This document shows, in pieces, positions 24,217 to 31,346 of a stretch of 36,606 bases of DNA. Positions within the stretch are counted from its first letter, which is position 1; every line of letters begins with the position of its first letter. The stretch is from a virus. The stretch spans positions 1 through 36,606 of IMG/VR virus record IMGVR_UViG_3300026078_000056; one strand, given 5' to 3'. The notes below the pieces were generated by a model. The model saw nothing but the letters and a program-made list of their open reading frames with translations. It was not told the DNA's origin and did not search any database. Both the position numbers and the translations under genes were made by a program.

Positions 24217-24470
24217 GCCGGCGGTGTCCATCGGCGCCAGTCGAGCGGGATAGTCACGCCATAGCGCTCCATGGTGGCGAGCGTGCCGAGGCACATGTTC
24301 AGCATCTGCTCGGGCGTCATGTTGGCCTGGGCGGATTGCTTGCCCTCGATCCGGATGTACCAGGAGCCATCGAGATTGCGGCCCACTGTGGTGCGCTGGT
24401 CCGGGGCGGTGATCAGGCCATCCTTGCGGAAGAAGCTGTCGTTGTTCTTGTCGGCGTTGTTCCAGTCCAT
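24213..24470 (-). CDS. Small protein between terL and the glycosyltransferase
   Basis: This encodes 85 residues. AAAGGAAG lies upstream of the ATG, 10 bases after the terL stop. The N-terminal part is polar and Asn/Asp-rich. The middle (TTVGRNLDGSWYIRIEGK) looks like a beta hairpin, and a helix (TPEQMLNMCLGTLATMERYG) follows. It is coupled to the glycosyltransferase by an ATGA overlap. No family was recognised. Confidence 0.7.
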   Translation of the reverse strand: MDWNNADKNNDSFFRKDGLITAPDQRTTVGRNLDGSWYIRIEGKQSAQANMTPEQMLNMCLGTLATMERYGVTIPLDWRRWTPPA

Positions 24471-24480
24471 GGGGCTTCCT

Positions 24481-25929
24481 TTAGAACATTTCGAAATCGA
24501 CGCCGGCGGCTTGGGGATTGGGTGGCGCGCCCGGGTTGCGCGGGGCGGGACCGATCGGTCCCTGTTTGGCGAAACGCTTGGCCATCATCGCCCTGATCAG
24601 CGCGGAGATCAGGTCATCGCGCTCTTTCACGATCTTGCCAGTGCCGTCATTCTTGCGGTGATACATGCGGCGTTCTTCAAGGAGGTCTGTCAGGGTCGTG
24701 GCGTATTTCAGCCGGCCGGACTTCTCCCGCTCGTCGATCTCGAGGATACCGGCTTCGGTCGATACTGAGCCATCGGGCCAGGTCGCGTGACCAGGCAGCA
24801 TCTTGACCCCATGGCGCTTGTAATGCTCGGCCATCGGCGCGCCGTCGTCCCTGCGGATATTGCCGTCGACCGGCCACGCCACCGGGATGGTCGCCGCCAC
24901 CCGCTTGATCGCGTCGGCATGCTGGATCGGCAGTGCATCCTTGACACGGTAGGTATGGTGGACGTGGATGACGTCAGCCTCCTTGTCCCAAAGGATCAGC
25001 ACATAGCCGAAGGGGTGATCGATGCCGAAATCGAGTGCGCCTAGCTTAAACCAGAACGGCGGGATCTCCTCCGGGCGCATCGGGTTCTCGGTGATCGATT
25101 CCTCCGGCGCGGTGAAAATCCGGCCAGAGCCCAGCATCGGCACGCCCTTGGCCCGGGCCTCGCGCTCGTGCGCTGGCCATGAGGCGATCAGCCGCTTCTT
25201 CTCGTCATCGGGAATGTGGACGGCGTCCATGATCGACATGGTGACGACGCCGCGGTACGGGCTGGGCTCGTTGAGAAACCGCAGCACGACCTCGGTCGGT
25301 CCCTGCAATGGGGTGAAGGTCATGAAGGTGATGCCGCGGGTGGCCGCGGTACGGGTTAGGCCCTCCGAATAAATGTTCATCGGCGGTTCTTCGTCGAACC
25401 AGAGCCAGTCCAGCGTCTCGCCTTGAAACTTCTGCCGCCCCTGTTCGTACGACTTGAACCGCGCCACGGACGTTCCGCCCGACACGTGCTTGACCTGGAT
25501 CGTGTCGTAGGCGTCCGTAATGCCCCGAGCGAGCGAGGGCCGTTCGGTGAACAGGTCTTTTGGGATCATGCCAGTGCCGAAGGACGTATCGACGCCGGGC
25601 TCGCCGCAAAGCTTCTTCTGCTGCACATCGCGCACCACCAGCGACGTCTCGCCGGCGATCCAGCCCCGCGTCGGTTTCTCGAACCGACGGCCCTTCCAGT
25701 CGGCAGGGTAAAGCCCCGTCAGGTGGCAGGCCGCCTCATAGGCGCCGACATGCGTCTTGCCGTTCTGGTTGCCCGCGATTAACAGCCGCTCGGACTTCGC
25801 CGAGCCCATGTCAAGGAATTCCTGTTGCTTCGGGTATGGGGCGAAGTCGAAAAACTGCTGGTAGGTCTTGCGGTAGTCGAGAGCTTCCAGGCCCTCGAGC
25901 GTCTCCTGAAGCGTGCGGAGGTCACGCAT
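24481..25929 (-). CDS. terL: Terminase large subunit
   Basis: This encodes 482 residues. The ATPase domain has Walker A AGNQNGKT (52-59) and Walker B LDWLWFDEE (173-181). The nuclease domain has LGALDFGIDHP (Asp 300, Asp 304) and ERDDLISALI (Asp 438-439), as in P22/T4-type RNase-H-fold terminases. It drives DNA translocation into the procapsid and cuts the concatemer. It overlaps terS by eight bases. The type suggests headful packaging, which would fit a circularly permuted genome. Confidence 0.95.
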   Translation of the reverse strand: MRDLRTLQETLEGLEALDYRKTYQQFFDFAPYPKQQEFLDMGSAKSERLLIAGNQNGKTHVGAYEAACHLTGLYPADWKGRRFEKPTRGWIAGETSLVVRDVQQKKLCGEPGVDTSFGTGMIPKDLFTERPSLARGITDAYDTIQVKHVSGGTSVARFKSYEQGRQKFQGETLDWLWFDEEPPMNIYSEGLTRTAATRGITFMTFTPLQGPTEVVLRFLNEPSPYRGVVTMSIMDAVHIPDDEKKRLIASWPAHEREARAKGVPMLGSGRIFTAPEESITENPMRPEEIPPFWFKLGALDFGIDHPFGYVLILWDKEADVIHVHHTYRVKDALPIQHADAIKRVAATIPVAWPVDGNIRRDDGAPMAEHYKRHGVKMLPGHATWPDGSVSTEAGILEIDEREKSGRLKYATTLTDLLEERRMYHRKNDGTGKIVKERDDLISALIRAMMAKRFAKQGPIGPAPRNPGAPPNPQAAGVDFEMF

Positions 25930-26428
25930 CGCCCTTCACCTCCGAGAATTCGGCATCGACCGGCGCAGGCGCGCCCAGAAGCTTCATCGGATCCAGCCCG
26001 TGCTTCTGCGCCAGCTGCTGGATTCGCTCCATGATCGCCTTGCCGCTGTGATCGGTGGTCGTCTTATTGACGTTGATCGTCTGCGCCGCCCCAAACCCAG
26101 ATCGGTCCAGTAGCATCCCGGCCGCCTTGATCCGGTCCTTCGGCTCCACCCCCTCATCCGTCAAAAGCGTCAGCAGCACATTCGCCGCCATCAACGACGA
26201 CGAATTCAGCCGCTTGCCGGCCTCTTCCCGCATCGCCGCAAGCACCGCCGGACTATGCGCAAGATAGTGCCCGCGGACCTTGGCCCCCTCCGACGCATCC
26301 GAATACCCGGCTCGCCGGGCCGCCTCGGCCTGCGTAATCCCCGGAAATTCGATCAGCGCCATCACGAACGACCGCTGCCGCTCGCTCAACGCCGCCATCG
26401 CCGGGCCATAATCGCTATCGTCAGCCAT
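25922..26428 (-). CDS. terS: Terminase small subunit
   Basis: This encodes 168 residues. The N-terminal helix-turn-helix (SERQRSFVMALIEFPGITQAEAARRAGYS, about 15-43) is of the Terminase_2 kind. A helical oligomerisation part follows, and the end binds terL in other phages. It recognises the packaging site. The start ATG lies 32 bases after a GGTGCGTTGTT element, and no clear Shine-Dalgarno sequence is seen. A small palindrome (ATAAC-CC-GTTAT) lies just upstream. Confidence 0.88.
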   Translation of the reverse strand: MADDSDYGPAMAALSERQRSFVMALIEFPGITQAEAARRAGYSDASEGAKVRGHYLAHSPAVLAAMREEAGKRLNSSSLMAANVLLTLLTDEGVEPKDRIKAAGMLLDRSGFGAAQTINVNKTTTDHSGKAIMERIQQLAQKHGLDPMKLLGAPAPVDAEFSEVKGDA

Positions 26429-26459
26429 CCATAACGGGTTATTCTTTCAGGCCGATCAA

Positions 26460-26469
26460 ACAACGCACC
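26460..26469 (-). repeat. GGTGCGTTGTT boundary element, copy 6 (upstream of terS)
   Basis: The minus strand reads GGGGTGCGTTGTTTG, ending 32 bases before the terS ATG. This copy has no gene directly in front of it, unlike most others, which argues that the spacing to the downstream start is what matters. Confidence 0.8.
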
Positions 26470-26660
26470 CCGTGCCGCCCAAAAAATCGGAACGGCCAAC
26501 TCATTGAGATATTTGAAGAATGGCGCGAAAAAGAGGGGGGACGTCGATTATCGACCGGCCGCTCTGTTTCTCTCCCCGCCCCCACCCACCCCCGGTCTTT
26601 TGGCCCTCGAACCCACGCATATCGCCGATTTCAGACGTTTCGCCGCTGCCTGGGTGACTG

Positions 26661-26689
26661 ACATATTGAACGACATGTAGAAATATCAA
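26661..26689 (-). promoter_or_regulatory. Possible promoter upstream of terS
   Basis: The minus strand has TTGATA, 17 bases, then ATATGT. The -35 is good and the -10 poor. It lies about 230 bases before terS in the gene-free region. No other sigma-70-like pair nearby looked better. Confidence 0.3.
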
Positions 26690-26858
26690 TGGCTTAGGCT
26701 AGAAACAGCGCTCATGGCCTATGAACGCCGTGTGCACCACGCCAGATTATGGAACATTTTCAGTTAATTGGCCAAATCGAATGACGAGGTCAATCCCGCA
26801 ACCTATGCCAATTCGACAGGAAGGCTGCTGGGCAATGATTAGAGCTCTCGTTGCCAGC

Positions 26859-26922
26859 GTGAGACAAATCCTGCACCACACATATTACGATAGATATATG
26901 CAGGGTGCGGAAATCGTCTCAC
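26859..26922 (-). repeat. Large inverted repeat (stem about 20 base pairs) after the 193-residue gene
   Basis: GTGAGAC (26859-26865) pairs with GTCTCAC (26916-26922). Inside it TCC pairs with GGA, GCACC (26873-26877) with GGTGC (26904-26908), and CATAT (26881-26885) with ATATG (26896-26900), leaving a 10-base AT-rich loop. It begins four bases after a stop codon on the minus strand. No T-run follows, so a simple terminator is unlikely. It could be an RNA-stabilising 3' end, an RNase III site, an origin hairpin or a packaging signal. Confidence 0.65.
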
Positions 26923-26926
26923 GGTC

Positions 26927-27508
26927 TCAGGGCTTGTGGTGGCGATACCAAGTGGCGCGGCTGATGCCTGCGGATATCCATGGCTTGGCAGGTGGCACCT
27001 TGCGCGGCCGGCGGGCTGCATCGCGCATCGCTCGCTTGGCCTTGGCTCTGGCTTTGCGCTGATCCTTGGTGACGTCAAAGCCGCCGATGGTCCTGATCTT
27101 GAGGCGCGAGCGGTCGATGTCGCGGAGTTGCAACTTCCAGCCCAGCTTATCCGCTGACCATTTGATCGGGCATTCCGCCACCTCGCGAATAAGCCGCTCG
27201 AGATCGCGTGGGCTGATCCATGGAGCATAGGTCGCAGTCCAACGCGTGATGCGCCGCGGGCTGTCTGGCATCGCGGCTAAATGGTGGGCGAAGATGCGAG
27301 CTATCAGTTCGCCCTGTTTGCCTGGCTCGAGCTCGACGCCTTGCCCGAATTTGTCATCAAGCCAGCGTGTGAGCTCGGCGAGGCGGATGGCGGCCATTCC
27401 GCGCGATCGATTCGCTTTGCGTACTTTCGTAGCCTTGCGCTTGTAACGCTGCGCGATCTCGTATTTGAGCGAGGCTAATTGCTCTGGGGAGGGGCGGCGA
27501 TTGACCAT
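26927..27508 (-). CDS. Conserved basic protein of rhizobial mobile elements, probable DNA-binding
   Basis: This encodes 193 residues. The N-terminal half is helical (EQLASLKYEIAQRYKRKATK), and the middle is mixed. A segment reads LQLRDIDRSRLKIRTIGGFD, and the C-terminus is strongly basic and ends in ISRATWYRHHKP, which looks like a recognition helix. Proteins with the pattern 'R-x-x-L-x-I-x-T-I-G...GISRxTWYR' are common on integrated elements of Rhizobiales. Their function is not established, so I only suggest nucleic-acid binding. The start lies 31 bases after boundary element copy 7. Confidence 0.72.
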   Translation of the reverse strand: MVNRRPSPEQLASLKYEIAQRYKRKATKVRKANRSRGMAAIRLAELTRWLDDKFGQGVELEPGKQGELIARIFAHHLAAMPDSPRRITRWTATYAPWISPRDLERLIREVAECPIKWSADKLGWKLQLRDIDRSRLKIRTIGGFDVTKDQRKARAKAKRAMRDAARRPRKVPPAKPWISAGISRATWYRHHKP

Positions 27509-27538
27509 CCCACGATCATCGCGCCCTCACCATTCAGG

Positions 27539-27548
27539 ACAACGCACC
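27539..27548 (-). repeat. GGTGCGTTGTC boundary element, copy 7
   Basis: The minus strand reads TAGGCGGTGCGTTGTCC, two bases after the TAG of the HTH regulator gene and 31 bases before the next ATG at 27508. It differs from the others only at the last base of the 11-mer. Confidence 0.72.
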
Positions 27549-27550
27549 GC

Positions 27551-28075
27551 CTAGGATGCGGATTGCTGCTGCCCCCAGCGCTTCCGTGCCGCATGGCTGG
27601 CGATGCGCTGACGCGCCCGCTTGCCGAGAACCTTTGCCCGTCGTTTACCGCCCTTGCTTGCACCCAATTTCCCGATCCTTTTCATGAAGTCCAATGTCCG
27701 ATGTTGTGGCCGATCCGCAGCAGTTTCCTGCATTTCGACCGTGATGCTTGCCCGTGATGCTTGCCCGTCGCGCTGCCGGGCTCTCAACTGCAGTGTCGAC
27801 CCTCCCCGGATATGTCGCTTCTTCCAATGCTTCCGCACCTGTTCGATGTTCTCGAGATCGTCGACGAGCACCAGCGCCTTTCCGACCCCGAGCGCGATAT
27901 CGAACGCTGAGAGCGGCCCCAGATTCTTGCTCGGCTCCGGCGCCAGGTACTTGGCCACACTGCCGTGAGCCATCCCAGCAACGTGCTCGATGGTCTCATA
28001 GCTGATGTTGCGATCGATCTGCGCGGTGCGTAGCGCTTCAACCAGATCGCCCATGCTGCGGATCAGCGCGGTCAT
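27551..28075 (-). CDS. HTH transcriptional regulator with basic C-terminus
   Basis: This encodes 174 residues. GGAGG lies upstream of the ATG. Residues of about 8-70 look like an XRE-type helix-turn-helix domain (SYETIEHVAGMAHGSVAKYL, then LSAFDIALGVGKALVLVDD). The C-terminus is Lys/Arg/Ala-rich (GKLGASKGGKRRAKVLGKRA), as in many small rhizobial regulators of this type. It overlaps the upstream small gene by four bases. As the last gene of the leftward early block, it might control late transcription. Confidence 0.72.
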   Translation of the reverse strand: MTALIRSMGDLVEALRTAQIDRNISYETIEHVAGMAHGSVAKYLAPEPSKNLGPLSAFDIALGVGKALVLVDDLENIEQVRKHWKKRHIRGGSTLQLRARQRDGQASRASITVEMQETAADRPQHRTLDFMKRIGKLGASKGGKRRAKVLGKRARQRIASHAARKRWGQQQSAS

Positions 28076-28257
28076 TGCTTCACGGCCTCCTCGGCCTTCT
28101 CGCGCTCGTCCATCGCGTTGTGCACCATGACAGCCGGATCCTCATCGTCCAGCTTGGGACGGCACCAGCAGTCCACGGAATGACGGTGCGGCCGCATGTC
28201 AGCCTTGGGGATGACGTGTTGCTTGCCGTCGGATCCAGGCCAGACTTCCCAGGTCAT
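28072..28257 (-). CDS. Small conserved phage protein with a DCWCRP motif
   Basis: This encodes 61 residues. GAGG lies upstream. It contains VIPKADMRPHRHSVDCWCRP and VMVHNAMDEREKAEEA. The pattern 'H...CWCRP...D...VHN-x-MD-x-RE' is widespread in small proteins of alphaproteobacterial phages and might bind a metal through His and the two Cys. Function unknown. It is coupled to its neighbours on both sides by four-base overlaps. Confidence 0.72.
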   Translation of the reverse strand: MTWEVWPGSDGKQHVIPKADMRPHRHSVDCWCRPKLDDEDPAVMVHNAMDEREKAEEAVKQ

Positions 28258-28994
28258 TCTGCCGCCTCGGCCCGCTCGGTGGTGTGCTCCGGCTCAGTCG
28301 ACAACTTCACCGCATCGTCAAATGTCAGGGATCGCGCTACATCGAGATCGCCGGATTTCAACGCCTTCTTCAATCCATTCATCGCAGCGCGGCCCGCCTC
28401 GAGCTGTTTCGTGCAATCGACGTATTCCCTGGCATCCAGTAGCCGTTGGATTGTTCCGATGCGCGCGCCAATTGGATAGGTGAAAGTAAGCGCTATCTTG
28501 CGGAGCGTGCCGGGATCGGGCGCCCATTTGTAGTCGTGCGGGCGGCCGCGCTCATCCGTCCCACAATCGTGCTTGAACCAGGCGCGCACCGCGGAATCCA
28601 CAGCCCACCAAGCCACATCGTCCAGCACGTCGAGATAGACGTCGCTGCGGGCCTCCTCGACCAGATCGGATTTGCGCTCGCCAGCAAGAACCGTAAGCAG
28701 TTTGGATACCGCGGTGGCCACCTTGGTTTCTGCGGTCACACTAGCCGCGGGAGTGTCCAGCAGCGAGGAGCGTAAGCTGTCGCGGTGGTTGATCATCATC
28801 TGGCGCTGCTCCGCAGTCGGCATCAGGTTCGGCGGCAACACCATCAGATCGCTGAACTTGTCCCCCGTCATCTGCAGCTCGAGCCGCACGGCGCCGTTCA
28901 AGCGCTCGGCCCATGCCGGCAATGATGGCAGTGTCGCGGGTCGGCGGGGATCCGGAAGTTGGATTGGTTCGATTAGCGCTAAATCCTTGGCCAT
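28254..28994 (-). CDS. Conserved phage protein next to the replication gene
   Basis: This encodes 246 residues. GAGGGAG lies just upstream of the ATG. Recognisable parts are LPSLPAWAERLNGAVRLEL near residue 22, a LPPNLMPTAEQRQMM segment near 53, and WFKHDCGTDERGRPHDYKW near 140, followed by helical sequence. Similar proteins stand directly after the replication-type gene in rhizobial phages and may help it load or regulate replication, which is not shown. Its first 254 bases overlap the 3' end of that gene in another frame. Confidence 0.72.
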   Translation of the reverse strand: MAKDLALIEPIQLPDPRRPATLPSLPAWAERLNGAVRLELQMTGDKFSDLMVLPPNLMPTAEQRQMMINHRDSLRSSLLDTPAASVTAETKVATAVSKLLTVLAGERKSDLVEEARSDVYLDVLDDVAWWAVDSAVRAWFKHDCGTDERGRPHDYKWAPDPGTLRKIALTFTYPIGARIGTIQRLLDAREYVDCTKQLEAGRAAMNGLKKALKSGDLDVARSLTFDDAVKLSTEPEHTTERAEAAE

Positions 28995-29544
28995 TGCTCC
29001 CTCGGTACTTGTTTGAAATCTGTCGAATGCGATTGCGCCAGGTGGCTGGCCAGTCGAGCTTCACACCGCGCGATCCGGGCACGCCGATCCAATAGTCGAC
29101 GAATTCCGTCCACTCCGCGTCCACCCGATTTTCTGGAATGCCGTTTTCGATTGCGAACGCGCGGTCGTCGTCGCTCACGCGCGCATTACTCAACAATCTA
29201 CTTCCTTTTTTTCTTTCCTTAACTGAAAGACCTTTTTCCTTATCTTCTAAAACAACAGTGCAAACATCCGCTTTTTCCACCCGATTTCCGGTGGATTCCG
29301 GTGGATGTCCGGTGGACAAAGCGGACAGGCGTTTGGCCTCTCTTTCCGCCTCGCGCTCTCGCGCTTTACGATCCCGATCCCATGCCCGACGCTTTTCAAG
29401 CGTTCGGTATTCCGGACTTTCCACCGGATTCGCACCGGATGATCCGGTGGACAGGGACAGGACGAGCTCCATCAGCAACGCAGTTTGTACCGGCGAAAGA
29501 CCGGTCGCGATTAGTTCATTCGTGATCGCCGTGGCGGCCCTCAT
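28741..29544 (-). CDS. Putative replication protein (phage O-like)
   Basis: This encodes 267 residues. The N-terminal helical part (ATGLSPVQTALLMELVLSL) is followed by a very charged linker (RAWDRDRKAREREAEREAK). A C-terminal segment DAEWTEFVDYWIGVPGSRG then runs on to DWPATWRNRIRQ, a pattern seen in phage replication proteins that recruit the host replisome. The last 80 residues lie over the start of the next gene and look partly like a shadow, although AIIAGMGRALERRRA is a normal end for this family. No primase, helicase or polymerase is present, so host replication enzymes would be used. Confidence 0.62.
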   Translation of the reverse strand: MRAATAITNELIATGLSPVQTALLMELVLSLSTGSSGANPVESPEYRTLEKRRAWDRDRKAREREAEREAKRLSALSTGHPPESTGNRVEKADVCTVVLEDKEKGLSVKERKKGSRLLSNARVSDDDRAFAIENGIPENRVDAEWTEFVDYWIGVPGSRGVKLDWPATWRNRIRQISNKYRGSNGQGFSANRTNPTSGSPPTRDTAIIAGMGRALERRRAARAADDGGQVQRSDGVAAEPDADCGAAPDDDQPPRQLTLLAAGHSRG

Positions 29545-29714
29545 TCAGCCCCCATCTCACGCCGCTTACGGCGAATCCTGGAGAGCCTTGAGTTCAAATC
29601 CTCCCTCGTAATATTGAGTTCGTCGCAGATGGCATCCTTGCTCGCGCCAGCATCGACCATCGCCGATATTCTCGCTTCGATTGTCACGTGCTGCGGTCCG
29701 CGTTCCTTGCACAT
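29541..29714 (-). CDS. 57-residue HTH protein
   Basis: The start is ATG 29714; the stop overlaps the next ATG (ATGA, 29541-29544). The sequence ARISAMVDAGASKDAICDEL followed by NITREDLNSRLSRIR looks like a two-helix DNA-binding unit of the kind that reads start-site or origin DNA. A basic end (RRKRRE) follows. Its start shares bases with the stop of the preceding 58-residue gene, so the row is tightly coupled. Confidence 0.65.
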   Translation of the reverse strand: MCKERGPQHVTIEARISAMVDAGASKDAICDELNITREDLNSRLSRIRRKRREMGAE

Positions 29715-29890
29715 CACAGCCCCGCCAGTTCATCGGCCAGATCGGCTACGGCACGCGCCAGTTCTTCAGCCTCCCTGTCGGCCTTCGGATCGTCTGGGAA
29801 TGCCGCGCGGTGGCGTTCCGCGCGCTGCAGGGAGCGTTCGAGCACCGAGCGCATATCGAGCAGTTCGCCGCGGGATAGGCGCTTGGTCAT
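29714..29890 (-). CDS. 58-residue helical protein
   Basis: The start is ATG 29890, overlapping the RusA stop (ATGA, 29887-29890). The protein (MTKRLSRGELLDMRSVLERS...) is a single charged helical unit with a short PDDPKAD turn and an Ala/Leu/Asp/Glu-rich second helix. No family was recognised. It is coupled on both sides in the early operon. Confidence 0.6.
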   Translation of the reverse strand: MTKRLSRGELLDMRSVLERSLQRAERHRAAFPDDPKADREAEELARAVADLADELAGL

Positions 29891-30414
29891 GGCAATGGCC
29901 TCACAGTCACCACGACGAGCGCCTGGGGGCCGTAGCGCTTGTCCAGCGTCATCCGGCAGATCAGGGAATCGTCTCGATAGACAACGCCGTTAAGCGCGTC
30001 ATTCCATGCTTTGGCGATGTTATCGAGATCGGGCTTTTTGCCGGGCTTGATGGCACCGGTGATCGCCTGCTGGCGCTTTCTCTCAGACCACGATGCAGGC
30101 ACCGGAAACACGGCGCGCATCGCGAATTCGATAGGGCAGACGAGCGGCGGTTTACTACCGACCACGTCCATTGCGGCCGATCGGATCATCCCCTCATAAG
30201 TGCGGGTTATCTCAGGGGTGTAGTGCCCAACATGGCCACCCCGGATGAACGCGCGCGCCCTGCCCTTGCCCTGCGGAATACCGGCAAGGCTGATGGTTAC
30301 CGGCTCATGCTCGGGATCAACCGGAACATGGAACGGCGCGTCGGCCATTGACGGCGCGACAGGATTTCCCCGTCGCGCCTCATAATCCGCGAGCTGGTCA
30401 GAGGTCCAGCGCAT
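29887..30414 (-). CDS. RusA-family Holliday-junction resolvase
   Basis: This encodes 175 residues. The RusA pattern is clear: GIPQGKGRARAF (45-56), then KKPDLDNIAKAWNDALNG (126-143) and VVYRDDS (144-150). The aspartates at about 129, 131, 148 and 149 are expected metal ligands, and the preceding lysines are expected to contact DNA. It cuts four-way junctions formed by recombination or replication and so helps make packageable DNA. The N-terminal 35 residues are an extra tail compared with the roughly 120-residue family core. It starts in overlap with the previous stop (TGATG). Confidence 0.92.
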   Translation of the reverse strand: MRWTSDQLADYEARRGNPVAPSMADAPFHVPVDPEHEPVTISLAGIPQGKGRARAFIRGGHVGHYTPEITRTYEGMIRSAAMDVVGSKPPLVCPIEFAMRAVFPVPASWSERKRQQAITGAIKPGKKPDLDNIAKAWNDALNGVVYRDDSLICRMTLDKRYGPQALVVVTVRPLP

Positions 30415-30920
30415 CAGGCGGTCGCGTGCTCAGCGGCGCCGTTCTTCTTGCCTCGCCCGACCTTTGCCAGATTGGCTTCCTGCTCGGCGGCGACAGCTTC
30501 TTTCGGAATCGCCAGATCGCCAACGACCTCGGTTTCAGCCTTGGCTTTCTCTCCGTTGTAGGCGTCCGGAGAGGCCAGAACGAACATCGCGCGCTTGTTC
30601 GCCAGATGTTTGATCCGCAGCAGGCTTTCGTCGTCGGCGTAGCATTCGAAGGTGCCCTTGATGGCAGCGCCGTCTACCGTGAACTTTCCGACTTCGATCG
30701 GCAACGCTGGCAACCCGCGAGCGGCAACCAGGTCCACAGCCGAACGCACCAGCTTGTCGGCGATGTCGGCGGCGCGGTTGATGATCCGGTTCTGCTCGTC
30801 CTCGTTCATGGCCTGCCAAGGCTTAGGGAGATGCTTGAATTCCCGGAGCAGTTCGTCGCGAATGTCGCCGCGCAATGTTTCGGTATCAATATCGGTGGTC
30901 GGCTCGGTGGCTTCGGCCAT
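30414..30920 (-). CDS. Conserved phage protein, early operon
   Basis: The start is ATG 30920 with GAGGAA upstream; the longer frame is Arg-rich shadow. The 168 residues are acidic at the N-terminus (ATEPTTDIDTETLRGDIRDE). PWQAMNEDEQNRIINRAADI and VDLVAARGLPALPIEVGKF follow, then a beta-rich middle and GDLAIPKEAVAAEQEA near the end. The pattern 'PWQ-x-M-x-E-x-EQ...V...ARG...GD' is frequent in early regions of alphaproteobacterial phages. Function unknown, possibly nucleic-acid related by company (RusA). Confidence 0.75.
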   Translation of the reverse strand: MAEATEPTTDIDTETLRGDIRDELLREFKHLPKPWQAMNEDEQNRIINRAADIADKLVRSAVDLVAARGLPALPIEVGKFTVDGAAIKGTFECYADDESLLRIKHLANKRAMFVLASPDAYNGEKAKAETEVVGDLAIPKEAVAAEQEANLAKVGRGKKNGAAEHATA

Positions 30921-30967
30921 TTGCAGTTTCCTCAGTTGATCGCCGCGGATCGCCCACGGCCGGCGGT

Positions 30968-31153
30968 TCAGCGTCCCGCGAGCACGGCGAGCACCGGGAT
31001 AAGCTCGACGGCCTTGAGATATTCCTGGCTGGGCCTCGCGATGAACGCCGGCATTTCCGCGAGATCGGCCATGAACTTCGCTTGGTCCAGGACGAAGCGT
31101 GGCGGCTCGTCGGCTTGCACCGGCGGGAAAAATGGATTCGGCAGGCTCCACAT
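30968..31153 (-). CDS. Small protein, early operon
   Basis: The likely start is ATG 31153 with AGGGA upstream. The 61 residues start MWSLPNPFFPPVQADEPPRF and continue as a helical part (LDQAKFMADLAEMPAFIARP, YLKAVELIPVLAVLAG). An upstream in-frame start at 31288 would add a Ser/Pro/Arg-rich stretch that overlaps the neighbouring gene and looks non-coding. No family was recognised. Confidence 0.5.
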   Translation of the reverse strand: MWSLPNPFFPPVQADEPPRFVLDQAKFMADLAEMPAFIARPSQEYLKAVELIPVLAVLAGR

Positions 31154-31211
31154 GGGATAGTCCCTGATGATGCGCCGGAATGCCTCCGGCCAGGAACGCA
31201 AACGGCTACTG

Positions 31212-31337
31212 TTAGAACGGTCGTCGACGTACTGGTTTGGCGGGTATGTTGGCCCAGCAGATGAATTTCCCGACGAAGATGCCGGCAACGAGGCTCACCG
31301 CGAACCACGCGAACAGCGCTGCCAGCACCCATTTCAT
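31212..31337 (-). CDS. 41-residue single-pass membrane protein
   Basis: AGGAG stands eight bases before ATG 31337. The peptide has one long hydrophobic helix (LAALFAWFAVSLVAGIFVG) and a short basic end (RRRPF). Being in the leftward early operon right after two regulators, it could affect the host envelope or superinfection. This is a guess from position. It overlaps no confirmed gene. Confidence 0.6.
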   Translation of the reverse strand: MKWVLAALFAWFAVSLVAGIFVGKFICWANIPAKPVRRRPF

Positions 31338-31346
31338 GCAGCGCTC

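Larger units (their letters stand above)
26429..26926. other. 0.5 kb gene-free region before the packaging operon
   Basis: This region is more AT-rich than its surroundings and has no convincing gene on either strand. It holds, from right to left, a large hairpin (26859-26922), a possible minus-strand promoter (TTGATA at 26684-26689 and ATATGT at 26661-26666, 17 apart), a small hairpin GTCGA-TAA-TCGAC followed by a C-run and T-run (about 26525-26550), and boundary element copy 6. A packaging initiation site, an origin or the late promoter could be here. Confidence 0.55.

Noticed and set aside
26501-26689. A 62-codon minus-strand frame in the gap before terS
   Set aside because: It is Gly/Arg-rich from a GC-rich run, lacks a ribosome site and resembles no protein.
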